Assembly: GCA_964490705.1 (NCBI GenBank)
Contig: CAZBCG010000009.1
Coordinates: 1-64,000 of the forward strand
Direction of reading: 5' to 3'
Length of the DNA: 64,000 bases
DNA from: Fodinibius sp964490705
GTDB taxonomy: Bacteria; Bacteroidota; Rhodothermia; Balneolales; Balneolaceae
Shown here in pieces: positions 54,101 to 63,207 of this stretch. How positions within the stretch are numbered: the first letter of the stretch is position 1; every line of letters starts with the position of its first letter. A program made the translations under genes and the position numbers. The notes beneath the pieces are model-generated. The model was not told the DNA's origin. It ran no database searches and saw only the letters and a program-made list of their open reading frames with translations.

Positions 54101-54629
54101 GTGCATCAATAGATTCGATACCGGCCGTATCGAAATCGCACTTTTCAAGCATATAATTGATCATGCCCTGAAGCCCCATTTTGCTACCATCCTCGACCGA
54201 GAAAATGCGGCATACCCCGGCCTCGTGCAGCTCTTCAATCTCATCACCCACAATTACACCGCCGCCACCACCAAACACATTGATATGCGAAGCATCGCGC
54301 TCTTCAAGCAGATCCACCATATACTTGAAATACTCCATATGTCCGCCCTGGTACGAACTGATGGCAATGCCCTGCACATCTTCCTGGATGGCGCAATCCA
54401 CGATCTCTTGCACCGAACGATTGTGTCCCAGGTGGATCACCTCGGCCCCGCTGCTCTGTAAAATGCGTCGCATAATATTGATGCTGACATCATGCCCGTC
54501 AAATAAACTGGCCGCCGTTACAAACCGGATCTTATGTTCCGAGTCATACACTTCAGGTCGATCCTGTTGGCTATCAGACTGCTCTTGAACTTTTTGAGCA
54601 CTTTGTTTGGTCGCTGTATCATCAGACAT
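51144..54629 (-). CDS. icmF: Fused B12-dependent acyl-CoA mutase (IcmF type)
   Basis: Single-chain mutase with its own G-protein chaperone, interconverting isobutyryl-CoA and n-butyryl-CoA (or a related branched acyl-CoA) with adenosylcobalamin. The ATG at 54629 (MSDDTATK) gives 1161 residues; a TTG 33 bp upstream is less likely. Order: B12-binding domain with SLFDGHDVSI (His46 as cobalt ligand), a MeaB-like GTPase with GITGTGGAGKSSLTDE (about 233-248) and VETSGIGQSDSEI, then the mutase barrel. The substrate loop YPFTAGVFEFKREGEDPTRMFAGEG matches IcmF rather than methylmalonyl-CoA mutase, whose loop reads YPFTRGPY. Cytoplasmic. Confidence 0.93.
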   Translation of the reverse strand: MSDDTATKQSAQKVQEQSDSQQDRPEVYDSEHKIRFVTAASLFDGHDVSINIMRRILQSSGAEVIHLGHNRSVQEIVDCAIQEDVQGIAISSYQGGHMEYFKYMVDLLEERDASHINVFGGGGGVIVGDEIEELHEAGVCRIFSVEDGSKMGLQGMINYMLEKCDFDTAGIESIDAQDIVKKDTKTLARCISALENNHEEMIKFENDKLFDGKGNLIPAQKNGHPIPLIGITGTGGAGKSSLTDELVRRFLTEFENINLAVISIDPSKVRTGGALLGDRIRMNSIDPDRVFMRSLATRASNRATSSSVKGAIEVCKTAGFDLIIVETSGIGQSDSEIVNISDIPMYVMTSEYGAATQLEKINMLDLAELVVLNKFEKKGSLDALRDVRKQIKRNRGAWDLDPEAMPVYPTIAAQFNDEGVNRLFKALVDKVNSHYSLSWETKLYTNPEPAEDIQTQAIIPGKRQRYLSEISETIRDYHSWVENQSDVASKLDEVEGTLEQIERWDPEKKEDFANKLSEMKDHWLSKLDSRCKKILDGWDDLYEEYRQEYVEVQVRDKTFKNKMFRESLSGLDIPRVALPKTKHKGEQLKFALKENLPGYYPFTAGVFEFKREGEDPTRMFAGEGTPERTNKRFHYLSEGMPAARLSTAFDSVTLYGEDPDHRPDIYGKIGNSGVSICTLDDMKKLYSGFELTSRKTSVSMTINGPAPMILAMFMNTAIDQEVERYLKENDKWEDAKKKIKQYFDEKGVDAPQYNGELPETNDEFGLGLLGITGDKLVDDEVYNEIKEEALSVVRGTVQADILKEDQAQNTCIFSTEFALKMMGDIQQYFTDHQVRNYYSVSISGYHIAEAGANPITQAAFTLANGFTYVEYYLSRGMDIDKFAHNLSFFFSNGLDPEYAVIGRVARRIWAVAMREKYGANKRSQKLKYHIQTSGRSLHAQEIQFNDIRTTLQALLAIYDNCNSLHTNAYDEAITTPTEESVRRALAIQLIINKEMGTAKNENINQGSYFIEEMTDLVEEAILSEFDRLTNRGGVLGAMENMYQRGKIQDESLHYESKKHSGEKPIVGVNTFINEDADDPQEEKDVDLIRSTKEEKEQQIESLENFWKRNEDEAEEAIERLKKVARNNGNTFEELMETVKVASLGQISQALYEVGGQYRRNM

Positions 54630-54736
54630 AGCAAGAAATTCTTTTGAAGTGACAATTCTCAAACCCTAAATGTAACAAATTTGCGGGATTTTTTTCAGCC
54701 TGCTACAAGATTTAACGTTCTCCTGCAGGCAATCAT

Positions 54737-57313
54737 TTATTCTTGAGAGAGAGGATTATTTCGTACAAAGTTCGTAAATCCGCCGGAAACAACATTCGTA
54801 AGGTGAGATATAACGCGTGGTAAGGCCCAGCCGCCGGGACAAACAAGATACCGCGCTTCCCAATCAGGGTTAAATTTACTCTTGTAGGACCGCACCTTTT
54901 TGAAGCCGTAGAAATTTTCTCCATAGGTATAAATGAAGTTAGCCATGCGGCTCCAGCCCGGTGAATAGTCGTGCTCCTCCATGCCCGAAAGCGGCGCCAT
55001 CCCCAAATTAAAATATTGATAGCCCTGCTGTTTGCCCCAATACATCGTTTGAACCAGAAAGTAATCGACAATGCCTTTAGGCGCATTGGGCAAATAACGA
55101 AGCAAATCAACTGCGAGTTCTCGCTCATCGGCACCCTGCAGGATATTAGCAAAAGCAACGATTTTACCTTCTTTTCGAACGACCGCTATAGAGAAATTTT
55201 GTAAGAATTGTTTATCAAATTGCCCAACCGAAAAACCGCGTTCTTGCCTGTTTTGTACCTTTAAACACGCTTCTGATATCTTTTTAAGTTCTTCAAAATG
55301 ATCATCGAGGGCTGTCTCATCAAGAATTTCCCATTCATAACCTGCCTGCTCAACATTTTGGGTATTTTCTTTTACCGTTGTTGCTACACTTTTATCAATA
55401 TCAAAATTTTGAAGCGGTACGCGGGCCTCCTCTCCCAGCTTAAAGAGCGTGAGTCCCAAATCAACATAGTACTCTATATATTTGCTCCCCGTATGATAAA
55501 ATACCGGCCAGCCGCCATCATTGGTTGAGTTCTCATAGAATTCCCAGATCATCTCTTCGGCTTCTTCTTCCGACCCAACGGGATCGCCCAACGCAATAAA
55601 ACTTCGGGATTCCCGGGCGAACATCACGAAAGCATTTGAGGATTCATTAATCAGAAGCTCCTTATCGCCCAATAACACCAGATTTGAGGTGGCATTGCCA
55701 TTCGCTTTTGTAATCTGATGGGCTATTGCCAGTTCTTCTTTATTGGGTTCGGTAAATCCTTTTCTACGCGGACGCAACAGCTTGATCAATCCAATGATAA
55801 TCGCAAAGCCAAGCGCAGCAACCATGGCCCGAAGATATCGCGGGGCATCGCCCATCAGGGTGAATTCCCACCAAAGGTCGCTCTGATATTCAACATGCCG
55901 GTAGGAGAAAACGCCCAGCCACACGGCACTCACCAGCACCATTATGATGAGCGTAAACCAGCGTCCCGAAAATTGCTGGCTAAATAATGAAGCCTTGCGA
56001 TGAAATTCATCGCGGCAGGGAATCAACGCGACCAGCATTACCGCCAAGATAGAGGCCTCCTCATAATCAGCTCCTTTGAGCAGCGAAAACAGCATCCCAA
56101 AAACAAGTAGTCCAATGGTAAGATGATAGGCCCCGTCGATTCGTCGTTGCAGGGCGCCTGCCAAAACCAACAGTGCTGCGCCCACCAGACTGGCAAAGAA
56201 ATGCGACATCTCAATAACCGGCAAGGGAATAAAATGCTGTAGCCACTGCATGCGTGGAACTTCTGACGGCAACACACCAGAAAACAATAAAATAGCCCCG
56301 CCAATGAACACAGAAAAGCTCATCACCTGCGGAACTACCCGCGGCACCCAATCTACTGCTTTGTCTTTAATTTCCTGCACCTTGTGGCGGTTGACCATGT
56401 ACTCCTGATATCCAAGTACGATGAGAGCACCGAGCAAGGGCAAGATATAATAGATGATTCTATATACCACAAGGATCCCCAGCACCTGCGAACCTTCCAT
56501 AAAGGTGGATAAATACAGTAGCATTACCGATTCGAAAACGCCGAGTCCGCCGGGCACCTGGCTGAATAATCCCAAAATCTGTGCCAGCATGAATACGCTG
56601 ACAAAACTAAAAAAGTTTATTTCCATATCCGGCAGCAAGACAAAGAGCACCGAAGCCATCAGCAGCCAATCCACTGATGCAATCACTACTTGCTTGATCG
56701 AAAGAGTTAGACTGGGAAATTCAAATGCCCAACTTTTAAACGAGATTTCTTTGTCAATTTTGGCACTGGCCCAAACATAGCTGATGACCATCACCAAAAG
56801 GATGCCCCCCAATACGCGCAGCGATACAAACGGCACTACAACATCAGCAGGCAAATTGGGCGTCGCCAACAAAAGCGAAAGCCCCCCCACCATGCAGAAT
56901 CCGATCCACAGAGTAAATGCACTGAAGCCCATTATCTGAGTAACCTGTATGCCCGAAAATCCCCAGGCCGAGTAAATGCGATAGCGGATGGAACCACCCG
57001 TAATGAGCGCCAAGCCAATATTATGACTAAAAGCATAGCCCACATATCCCGCGCGGACGATCTTTCCGGGTGCCAGTTCCTCACCAATATATTGCACGCC
57101 CAGCGCATCATATCCCGTGAGTAACAAATAGCTGAAAAAACAAAGGATGAGCGAAAACCCAATATAAAGATTGGGAATCTGGCTGAGCTGCGCCGTTATC
57201 TCTGAAAGCTGATACTCCTGCAGTTTTTGATCTAAAAACCACAGCGCCAGCCCAAAAAAGATAATGCTGATAAAGGGGGTTAATTTTTTGAGTGCCTTCT
57301 TCATCGAAATCAA
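54737..57313 (-). CDS. mprF: MprF-like lysylphosphatidylglycerol synthase/flippase
   Basis: 858-residue integral membrane protein. The N-terminal ~500 residues are a multi-span flippase region (UPF0104-like LFSQVPGGLGVFESVMLLYLSTF near 250; further helices to about 510), followed by a cytoplasmic DUF2156 aminoacyltransferase domain (about 535-850) with LVLLGDKELLINESSNAFVMFA, FIALGDPVG, WPVFYHTGSKYIEYYVDLGL and the C-terminal FNLGMAPLSGMEEHDYSPGW. MprF adds an amino acid from charged tRNA to phosphatidylglycerol and flips it, lowering surface charge; which amino acid is used is not clear. ATGs at 57313 and 57304 are both possible starts. Confidence 0.92.
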   Translation of the reverse strand: MISMKKALKKLTPFISIIFFGLALWFLDQKLQEYQLSEITAQLSQIPNLYIGFSLILCFFSYLLLTGYDALGVQYIGEELAPGKIVRAGYVGYAFSHNIGLALITGGSIRYRIYSAWGFSGIQVTQIMGFSAFTLWIGFCMVGGLSLLLATPNLPADVVVPFVSLRVLGGILLVMVISYVWASAKIDKEISFKSWAFEFPSLTLSIKQVVIASVDWLLMASVLFVLLPDMEINFFSFVSVFMLAQILGLFSQVPGGLGVFESVMLLYLSTFMEGSQVLGILVVYRIIYYILPLLGALIVLGYQEYMVNRHKVQEIKDKAVDWVPRVVPQVMSFSVFIGGAILLFSGVLPSEVPRMQWLQHFIPLPVIEMSHFFASLVGAALLVLAGALQRRIDGAYHLTIGLLVFGMLFSLLKGADYEEASILAVMLVALIPCRDEFHRKASLFSQQFSGRWFTLIIMVLVSAVWLGVFSYRHVEYQSDLWWEFTLMGDAPRYLRAMVAALGFAIIIGLIKLLRPRRKGFTEPNKEELAIAHQITKANGNATSNLVLLGDKELLINESSNAFVMFARESRSFIALGDPVGSEEEAEEMIWEFYENSTNDGGWPVFYHTGSKYIEYYVDLGLTLFKLGEEARVPLQNFDIDKSVATTVKENTQNVEQAGYEWEILDETALDDHFEELKKISEACLKVQNRQERGFSVGQFDKQFLQNFSIAVVRKEGKIVAFANILQGADERELAVDLLRYLPNAPKGIVDYFLVQTMYWGKQQGYQYFNLGMAPLSGMEEHDYSPGWSRMANFIYTYGENFYGFKKVRSYKSKFNPDWEARYLVCPGGWALPRVISHLTNVVSGGFTNFVRNNPLSQE

Positions 57314-57329
57314 AAACTACAAATATGAT

Positions 57330-58949
57330 CTAATATTCAAATATGATGGTAAGCTCACCGGTCATATTTTTCTTGACGGGCACATCTTGCTGAATAAAAT
57401 AGGGTTCCGGCGCTTTAAAGGGATCGACCTCCCCAAAATCCCACTCGTTATTGCCATTCTTATCCTGGTAGGCGATTACCGTATAATTTTGTGGTGGCAG
57501 ATTGGTAACTTCAACAGAATCGGCAAATGTAGTGTCTCGGCTGAGACCGGATTCTTCATTCGAAATCTGCAACCGAATATTTTCGAGTGTAGAATCAGCG
57601 GTAAAAGCGTCGAGGATACCCATTTGTGACTTGTGCCAAATCTCCGGCTCAAATTTACGATAATCCTCAATTTTGGGATCCCACACTCTAATCTCATAGC
57701 TCAACCCATCCTTCCACTGCTCTTTGGGACGCATTGTGAGCGTATTTTGCTGAATTTGAACATTTGGCCACTTTTCGATAAGCGTATCTCCCTCCACCAC
57801 TTTAAGCGAATCCCGAATGACTGATCCATCAATCGGTTTGGCATAGGTTACTTCAATGGGATCCGTGGGATAATAGCCCGACACCTGATTACGCTGAATA
57901 ATACGCTGCTGCGTGGTATCTTCCTGCGCCGAACCGGTAAAATTCTGATTCACTTCAGCAAGTGTGTTGCCCGCCTCATCTTCAATCCCGGTCAATTGCA
58001 TGCTGTAGCTGGAAGATTCGTCCAGCGGCTTATCACTTTGGGCAAACAATACAAATCGTTCGGCCGGCTGTATGTAAAGCGGATACGCATCCCCCCAAAA
58101 TGTATCGGTTGTATCCGTAATGGTAATATCGGTACTGTCGGTGAGTGTAATATTTTCGCTGAACCGCATGCGCAGCCGCTGTGATGAAAATAAGCCGATT
58201 CCTTGAAGGGTTGGATTAGTGGTATCAACCGAGGTTTTATAAATAGTCCCGAGTGTGTCGGTGGCTCCTTTAGATAACTCAACAAATTCTTGCTTAAAGG
58301 GCTGAGCTCGTTCGCGCTGGCGATCCCATATCTTATTGCGATTGCGATCCTCTACCCAAAACGCTTTGTAGGTGCCCTGCCGCAGATAGGAAAATTTGAA
58401 TGTGCCTCCCGTATCAGTGGCCGCAATGTAATCGGCTTTTTGGGTCAGATTTATGGGATCACGATACAGTAAAATCCTGTCACCTTCTCCCCCTTCACCG
58501 GTTTGGGCATTACGAATTTGGCCAATCAAACTTCCGTCATCAATCTCCGAACCAGTAGAGACCGCAATTTTCTGGGGCTGAGACATGTTATTGTTATTTG
58601 TGTCCTGAAATTCCGTTCCTACAGTAACAATCAACGTCGTTGAATCAGGAATAGCCCGATCAAACTCTATGGCTACTGATTTTCGTCCCCAGTCAAGCTC
58701 ATACGAAATGCCAATATCGGGCTCAATGATAATCGCCTGTTTCAGGGATCCGCGATTTACAAACTCTGAAAAATGGAGTACAATACTCCGCTTAGAGAAA
58801 TTTGTAGTCCCCGTTTCGGGCTCGGTCTTTATAATATTTGGCCCCTGCTTGTCGGGCGGCCCACCGGTGGGCGATGATGGGGTTGCGCAACCGATGGCAA
58901 TTATCAATCCAACGGCCACTGCCGCAACTAACCAGCTATCTATTTTCAC
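57330..58949 (-). CDS. Ig-like-domain lipoprotein (SbsA/Big_5 type)
   Basis: 539 residues; signal MKIDSWLVAAVAVGLIIAIGC with lipid-site Cys21, followed by a Pro/Gly-rich stretch. A SbsA-type Ig-like domain spans about 37-133 (PNIIKTEPETGTTNFSKRSIVLHFSEFVN); beyond it are a CarboxypepD-like module (YLRQGTYKAFWVEDRNRNKIWD, about 195-220) and further beta-rich repeats, ending with TVIAYQDKNGNNEWDFGEVDPFKAPE. This arrangement is common in Bacteroidota outer-membrane lipoproteins of unknown function. It ends 17 bp from the mprF start, so they are probably co-transcribed. A surface or envelope-structural role is likely. Confidence 0.85.
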   Translation of the reverse strand: MKIDSWLVAAVAVGLIIAIGCATPSSPTGGPPDKQGPNIIKTEPETGTTNFSKRSIVLHFSEFVNRGSLKQAIIIEPDIGISYELDWGRKSVAIEFDRAIPDSTTLIVTVGTEFQDTNNNNMSQPQKIAVSTGSEIDDGSLIGQIRNAQTGEGGEGDRILLYRDPINLTQKADYIAATDTGGTFKFSYLRQGTYKAFWVEDRNRNKIWDRQRERAQPFKQEFVELSKGATDTLGTIYKTSVDTTNPTLQGIGLFSSQRLRMRFSENITLTDSTDITITDTTDTFWGDAYPLYIQPAERFVLFAQSDKPLDESSSYSMQLTGIEDEAGNTLAEVNQNFTGSAQEDTTQQRIIQRNQVSGYYPTDPIEVTYAKPIDGSVIRDSLKVVEGDTLIEKWPNVQIQQNTLTMRPKEQWKDGLSYEIRVWDPKIEDYRKFEPEIWHKSQMGILDAFTADSTLENIRLQISNEESGLSRDTTFADSVEVTNLPPQNYTVIAYQDKNGNNEWDFGEVDPFKAPEPYFIQQDVPVKKNMTGELTIIFEY

Positions 58950-59157
58950 AAAAATTGGTTCTACTGCGATTATTTTTCCGCATTAAGATACAAATTTTTG
59001 ACCGTTATTTAAGTGATCCGCTTTACAAATTCAACGATCGGCCCATCCACTAAAATGCGCCTATCCCACAATCAGTATCAGCAGAACGGTTATCGCTTAT
59101 CCATTGTATTATGTATCTTAACCGAGGAATTATAAATCTGAAGTGCACAACTTTTTT

Positions 59158-60597
59158 ATGAACAAAGTGCAACCCCAAAAACGCTCCATGTTGCTCGATC
59201 GTCCGGCGATCTACACCGACTTCTATGAACTGACCATGGCTCAAGGCTATTTTTTGTCCGGGCGACAAGATGAGCAAGCCTGCTTTGATTACTTTTTCAG
59301 GGATATCCCTTTTGACGGCGGATATGTGATCTTTGCCGGCCTTTCGGATCTGCTGGAAATTCTCGACAGGTTTCAATTTCACGAAGATGAGCTCGATTAT
59401 CTGGCCGGGCAGGGATTTCAAGACGAATTCCTGAATTACCTGCGCAATTTCAACCTCAATGTCGATATTTATGCCGCAAAAGAAGGCGAAGTCGTCTTTC
59501 CGCGTACCCCAATCCTTCGCGTAGAAGGCAACATTATAGAAACGCAAATTCTTGAAACACTGCTGCTGAATATCCTCAATTTTGAATCCCTCATTGCCAC
59601 CAAAGCTGCGCGGATGAAATACGCAGCCGGTAAGCACAAGGTGCTCGACTTTGGGCTACGTCGTGCGCAGGGATTTGGCGGCATCCAAGCCAGCAAAGCA
59701 GCTATCATCGGGGGTATCGAAGCAACATCCAATGTCTATTCGTCATTTGTCCATGACATCCCCGTTAGCGGTACAATGGCCCATTCATGGATTCAATCAT
59801 TTGACGATGAGCTCACCGCCTTCCGCAAATACGCCGAATACTATCCCGGAAACTGCATTCTGCTGGTCGATACGTACGATACGCTCGAAAGTGGCGTTCC
59901 CAATGCCATCAAAGTAGCAAAAGAGCTCGAAGCAAAGGGATATAAGTTGAAGGGCATCCGATTGGATAGTGGCGACCTGACCTACTTTTCGCGCAAAGCA
60001 CGTCAACAGCTCGACAAAGCCGGGCTTGAATACGTAAAAATTGCCGTCTCAAACCAACTTGATGAACGCCTAATCAAAAGCTTGCTTAGCCAGAATGCCC
60101 CTATCGACCTCTTTGGCGTGGGTACGCGCTTGGTAACGGGACATGAAAGTCCCGCCCTCGACGGCGTCTACAAGCTGACTTCCGTCAATGATGATCCCAA
60201 GCTTAAGATTTCCGAAAATATTGAGAAAATCACCCTGCCCGGGCGCAAAAAAGTGATTCGTTACAGCGGGCAAGACGGTACGTTTTACGGGGATGGGATT
60301 TTGCTCGACGAAGAATCATCAGCCGATACCATTTACCATCCCTACTATCCCGCCAAGCATGCCACAGTTACCTCATTCAATGCTGAAGAGTTGCTACACC
60401 CTGTAATGGTAAATGGGGATCAAACGATTGAGCTGCCCACTCCCGCCGAAAGTGCGTCTTATGCCAAGCAACGATTAAAACGACTAAATCCCGAACACAA
60501 GCGATTTGATAATCCCCATATTTATAAGGTTGGAATTAGCAATAAATTGATGGATCTGCGCGATAACTTAACACAAACTATGAAGAACAAAAGTTGA
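59158..60597 (+). CDS. pncB: Nicotinate phosphoribosyltransferase
   Basis: Converts nicotinate and PRPP to nicotinate mononucleotide in NAD salvage; cytoplasmic. ATG at 59158 gives 479 residues; a GTG 15 bp upstream is the alternative. Family blocks: LLDRPAIYTDFYELTMAQGYF, FDYFFRDIPFDGGYVIFAG, EGEVVFPRTPILRVEGN, DFGLRRAQGFGGIQASKAA (phosphoribosyl binding), VSGTMAHSWIQSF (active-site His), LVDTYDTLESGVPNA, IRLDSGDL and GVGTRLVTG. The pncA gene follows 10 bp later. The 208-bp gap to the divergent lipoprotein gene should contain both promoters; I see no clear repressor site in it. Confidence 0.96.
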   Translation: MNKVQPQKRSMLLDRPAIYTDFYELTMAQGYFLSGRQDEQACFDYFFRDIPFDGGYVIFAGLSDLLEILDRFQFHEDELDYLAGQGFQDEFLNYLRNFNLNVDIYAAKEGEVVFPRTPILRVEGNIIETQILETLLLNILNFESLIATKAARMKYAAGKHKVLDFGLRRAQGFGGIQASKAAIIGGIEATSNVYSSFVHDIPVSGTMAHSWIQSFDDELTAFRKYAEYYPGNCILLVDTYDTLESGVPNAIKVAKELEAKGYKLKGIRLDSGDLTYFSRKARQQLDKAGLEYVKIAVSNQLDERLIKSLLSQNAPIDLFGVGTRLVTGHESPALDGVYKLTSVNDDPKLKISENIEKITLPGRKKVIRYSGQDGTFYGDGILLDEESSADTIYHPYYPAKHATVTSFNAEELLHPVMVNGDQTIELPTPAESASYAKQRLKRLNPEHKRFDNPHIYKVGISNKLMDLRDNLTQTMKNKS

Positions 60598-60607
60598 TTC
60601 TACTATT

Positions 60608-61222
60608 ATGAAAGCACTGTTAATCGTTGATGTTCAGAATGATTTTTGTCCCGGTGGCGCACTGGAAGTACCCAGCGGCGACGAAATTGTATCAACCATT
60701 AATAATCTTGCTCGAGAATTTGATATAGTGATCCAAACGCAGGACTGGCACCCCAGCGGGCACTCCTCTTTTGCCTCATCGCACGAGGGTCACAATCCCT
60801 TCGATACGATTGAGATGCCCTATGGAGAGCAAGTGCTCTGGCCCGACCACTGCGTACAGGGTAGCACAGGCGCCGATTTTCATCCCGACCTGAATACCGA
60901 CCGCTCGCAGCTGATTATCCGCAAGGGATTTCGAAAGCATATTGACTCGTACTCAGCTTTTTACGAAAACGACGATACCACCACAACCGGACTTACTGGC
61001 TACTTACGCGAGCGTAATATTGATACACTCTACACCGTTGGTCTGGCCACAGATTTCTGCGTTAAATGGTCAGTCGTTGACGGACTCAAAGAAGGGTTTG
61101 AGGTTTTTGTAGTTGAAGATGCAGTCAAAGGTATCGACATCGAAGGTTCGGTAGGTGCGGCCTGGGATGAAATGCTTGAGACCGGTGCCCAAAAGGTGAC
61201 ATCGCAAACGCTCCTCTCCTGA
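60608..61222 (+). CDS. pncA: Nicotinamidase/pyrazinamidase
   Basis: Hydrolyses nicotinamide to nicotinate, feeding PncB. It has 204 residues, of the isochorismatase-like fold. Catalytic triad Asp8 (IVDVQNDF), Lys106 (IIRKGF) and Cys151 (GLATDFCVKWS); metal ligands Asp46 and His48 (TQDWHPSGH) and His81 (WPDHC). All family residues are present, so it should be active. It follows pncB by 10 bp and precedes the FAD oxidoreductase by 3 bp, so the three form a tight operon. Confidence 0.97.
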   Translation: MKALLIVDVQNDFCPGGALEVPSGDEIVSTINNLAREFDIVIQTQDWHPSGHSSFASSHEGHNPFDTIEMPYGEQVLWPDHCVQGSTGADFHPDLNTDRSQLIIRKGFRKHIDSYSAFYENDDTTTTGLTGYLRERNIDTLYTVGLATDFCVKWSVVDGLKEGFEVFVVEDAVKGIDIEGSVGAAWDEMLETGAQKVTSQTLLS

Positions 61223-61225
61223 TTA

Positions 61226-62323
61226 ATGAGCCATCAAACCGATTTCTGTATTCTCGGTGCGGGGCTGGCAGGATTATCACTGGCTGATACGCTATCTGAG
61301 CATGATTTTTCCACAGTCATCGTCGATAAAAGCTCTATAGCGGCTGGTGCCTCAGGCACGCCCGGCGGACTCGTAAATCCCGCTACGGGCCGAAGAGCCA
61401 AAAAAACGTGGAAAGCTGAACAATGCTATGAGGCAATTTCCGCCAATCTGGCAAAAATTCAGTCCACCACAGATGATCAATTCTATATCAATAATGGATT
61501 GCTCCGCCCTGCCCTGATGGAAAAGATGGCGCGAAAAATGAAGGAGCAGCACGAGCAAACGACATGGCCCGACGGTTGGTGTGAATGGAAAAGCGAAGAT
61601 GAAATTAAGGAGGTTCATCCCGGTATAACATGTGTAAATGGTGGACTCTGGCTGCCTATCGGGCTTTCGGTTGAGGTGGGGCAATACCTGCACGCTTATT
61701 CGGAATATCTCAAAAAGTCAGGCACTGTATTCTTTCTCAATCAGGACCCTGTCTATATCAATCCCGATGATTATCGGAAAGTTGAATTGCAAGACACGAC
61801 CATTGAAGCTCAACATCTCGTTTTTGCCACGGGACATACGATCGCTACTTCTCCCTATTGGGATTGGATCCCCGTCAACCTTATTAAAGGACAAGTAGCC
61901 AAATTTAAGACGTCAGAAAACAGCCTATCTTTTGATCACTCAATTTCGAGCCTGGGATACATAGCCCGCCTGGGCGACCGTCAAACCTTTGTGCAAGGCA
62001 GTACCTACGAACATGATTTTAAACATCTCAATCCCGATAAACAGGCTGAAGAATACCTGCGCAAGAGATTACGCAGAACGTTGCCTACCCTCGAAGAGAA
62101 AGTTACGACTATAGATCAATGGGCAGGAATTCGCACCTCCACTCCCAATTACAAACCCATTTTGGGACGTCATCCGGTTCATGAACATATGCACCTGTTT
62201 TCCGGCTTGGGATCAAAGGGATTACTTTTCGGAAAGTTTCTGGCCGAACACTATGTCCATCATCTTGTACATAACACGGGGCTCTATCCTGAAATTGACA
62301 TTGCAAGATTTACATTGGCGTAA
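61226..62323 (+). CDS. FAD-dependent oxidoreductase (DAO family)
   Basis: 365 residues, cytoplasmic. Dinucleotide motif FCILGAGLAGLSLAD (7-21), AAGASGTPGGLVNPATGRRAKK near 39-60 and the C-terminal FAD-closing block LFSGLGSKGLLFG near 333-345. The GTPGGLVNPATGR stretch resembles the oxidase half of MnmC and glycine-oxidase-like enzymes, so it may oxidise a small amine or modified base; the substrate is not known. It follows pncA by 3 bp. Its link to NAD salvage is only positional. Confidence 0.82.
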   Translation: MSHQTDFCILGAGLAGLSLADTLSEHDFSTVIVDKSSIAAGASGTPGGLVNPATGRRAKKTWKAEQCYEAISANLAKIQSTTDDQFYINNGLLRPALMEKMARKMKEQHEQTTWPDGWCEWKSEDEIKEVHPGITCVNGGLWLPIGLSVEVGQYLHAYSEYLKKSGTVFFLNQDPVYINPDDYRKVELQDTTIEAQHLVFATGHTIATSPYWDWIPVNLIKGQVAKFKTSENSLSFDHSISSLGYIARLGDRQTFVQGSTYEHDFKHLNPDKQAEEYLRKRLRRTLPTLEEKVTTIDQWAGIRTSTPNYKPILGRHPVHEHMHLFSGLGSKGLLFGKFLAEHYVHHLVHNTGLYPEIDIARFTLA

Positions 62324-62415
62324 GATCAGAACAAAAAATCGTATTTTGACTAAATTGCCGAAAAAAGGGAGTTTAATAAACCTCAATTCATAAAAACTCT
62401 TGAAGAGGGGGCAAC

Positions 62416-63207
62416 ATGTTCAATCATACAAATCGTCCGCCATCGCAATCTCACCTGCGTAAACAGCTACTATTTTTGGCAGTACTGCTATCCGGCAGTT
62501 TTTTATTTACTACTGTTGTTTTCTGGATATATGAGATTGGGCAATCAAATGTCCAGAATTTTGGAGATGTGGCATGGTGGTGGTTCGTGACCTCGGCTAC
62601 GGTTGGATACGGGGATATTGTGCCCTACACTACAGCCGGACGAGCAGCCGGTGTAGTTGCTATTATTATCGGCCTTTTCGGATACACCCACGTTATTGGA
62701 ATTATTTTACAAGTCATCCAGCATAAGTTCGAGGAAGAGGAACGAGGTCGTGGATCGGTTTCTTACAGCAATCATGTGGTAATCTGCGAATATACCGCTT
62801 TTGCCGATGAGCTTATTCAGGAAATCAAACAAGATAATCTTTTTATGGACCGTGAGTTGGTAATTGTGGGTTCGCTGGTGAATCGAACCCCCTATGCCGA
62901 ACATTCTTTTATCTACGGCGAACCTATCAGTCCCGATGTACTGAAACGAGCCAACATTTCTGAAGCGGGTACTATTTTTGTCTTTTCGAATAATCACTTC
63001 AGCGATCCCGATACAAAAACGCTGCATGTTGTCAGCCGTATCAAGAAAATGAATAATCATGCTGACCTTTACGTGGAATTGCACAATAAAGAACATCCCC
63101 TGCTAAAGGAGTTGCCGGGCGAAATAACCGTAATGAATAGTACCGACATGCTCCACAAAGCCATCCGGCACCAACATATTGACGTGAAACAATATTTAGA
63201 ATCGTAG
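62416..63207 (+). CDS. Potassium channel with C-terminal RCK (TrkA-N) domain
   Basis: 263-residue inner-membrane channel subunit, likely a tetramer. Two transmembrane helices (about 18-40 and 75-103) flank a pore loop with the selectivity filter TVGYGD (62-67). From about 112 a cytoplasmic RCK domain follows (NHVVICEYTAFADELIQE, YGEPISPDVLKRANISEAGTIFVFS), where ions or nucleotides normally gate the pore, as in MthK. The ATG is preceded by gaagaggggg, one of the few Shine-Dalgarno-like sites in the window. The gene ends by overlapping the convergent DUF5723-like gene by 12 bp. Confidence 0.92.
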   Translation: MFNHTNRPPSQSHLRKQLLFLAVLLSGSFLFTTVVFWIYEIGQSNVQNFGDVAWWWFVTSATVGYGDIVPYTTAGRAAGVVAIIIGLFGYTHVIGIILQVIQHKFEEEERGRGSVSYSNHVVICEYTAFADELIQEIKQDNLFMDRELVIVGSLVNRTPYAEHSFIYGEPISPDVLKRANISEAGTIFVFSNNHFSDPDTKTLHVVSRIKKMNNHADLYVELHNKEHPLLKELPGEITVMNSTDMLHKAIRHQHIDVKQYLES

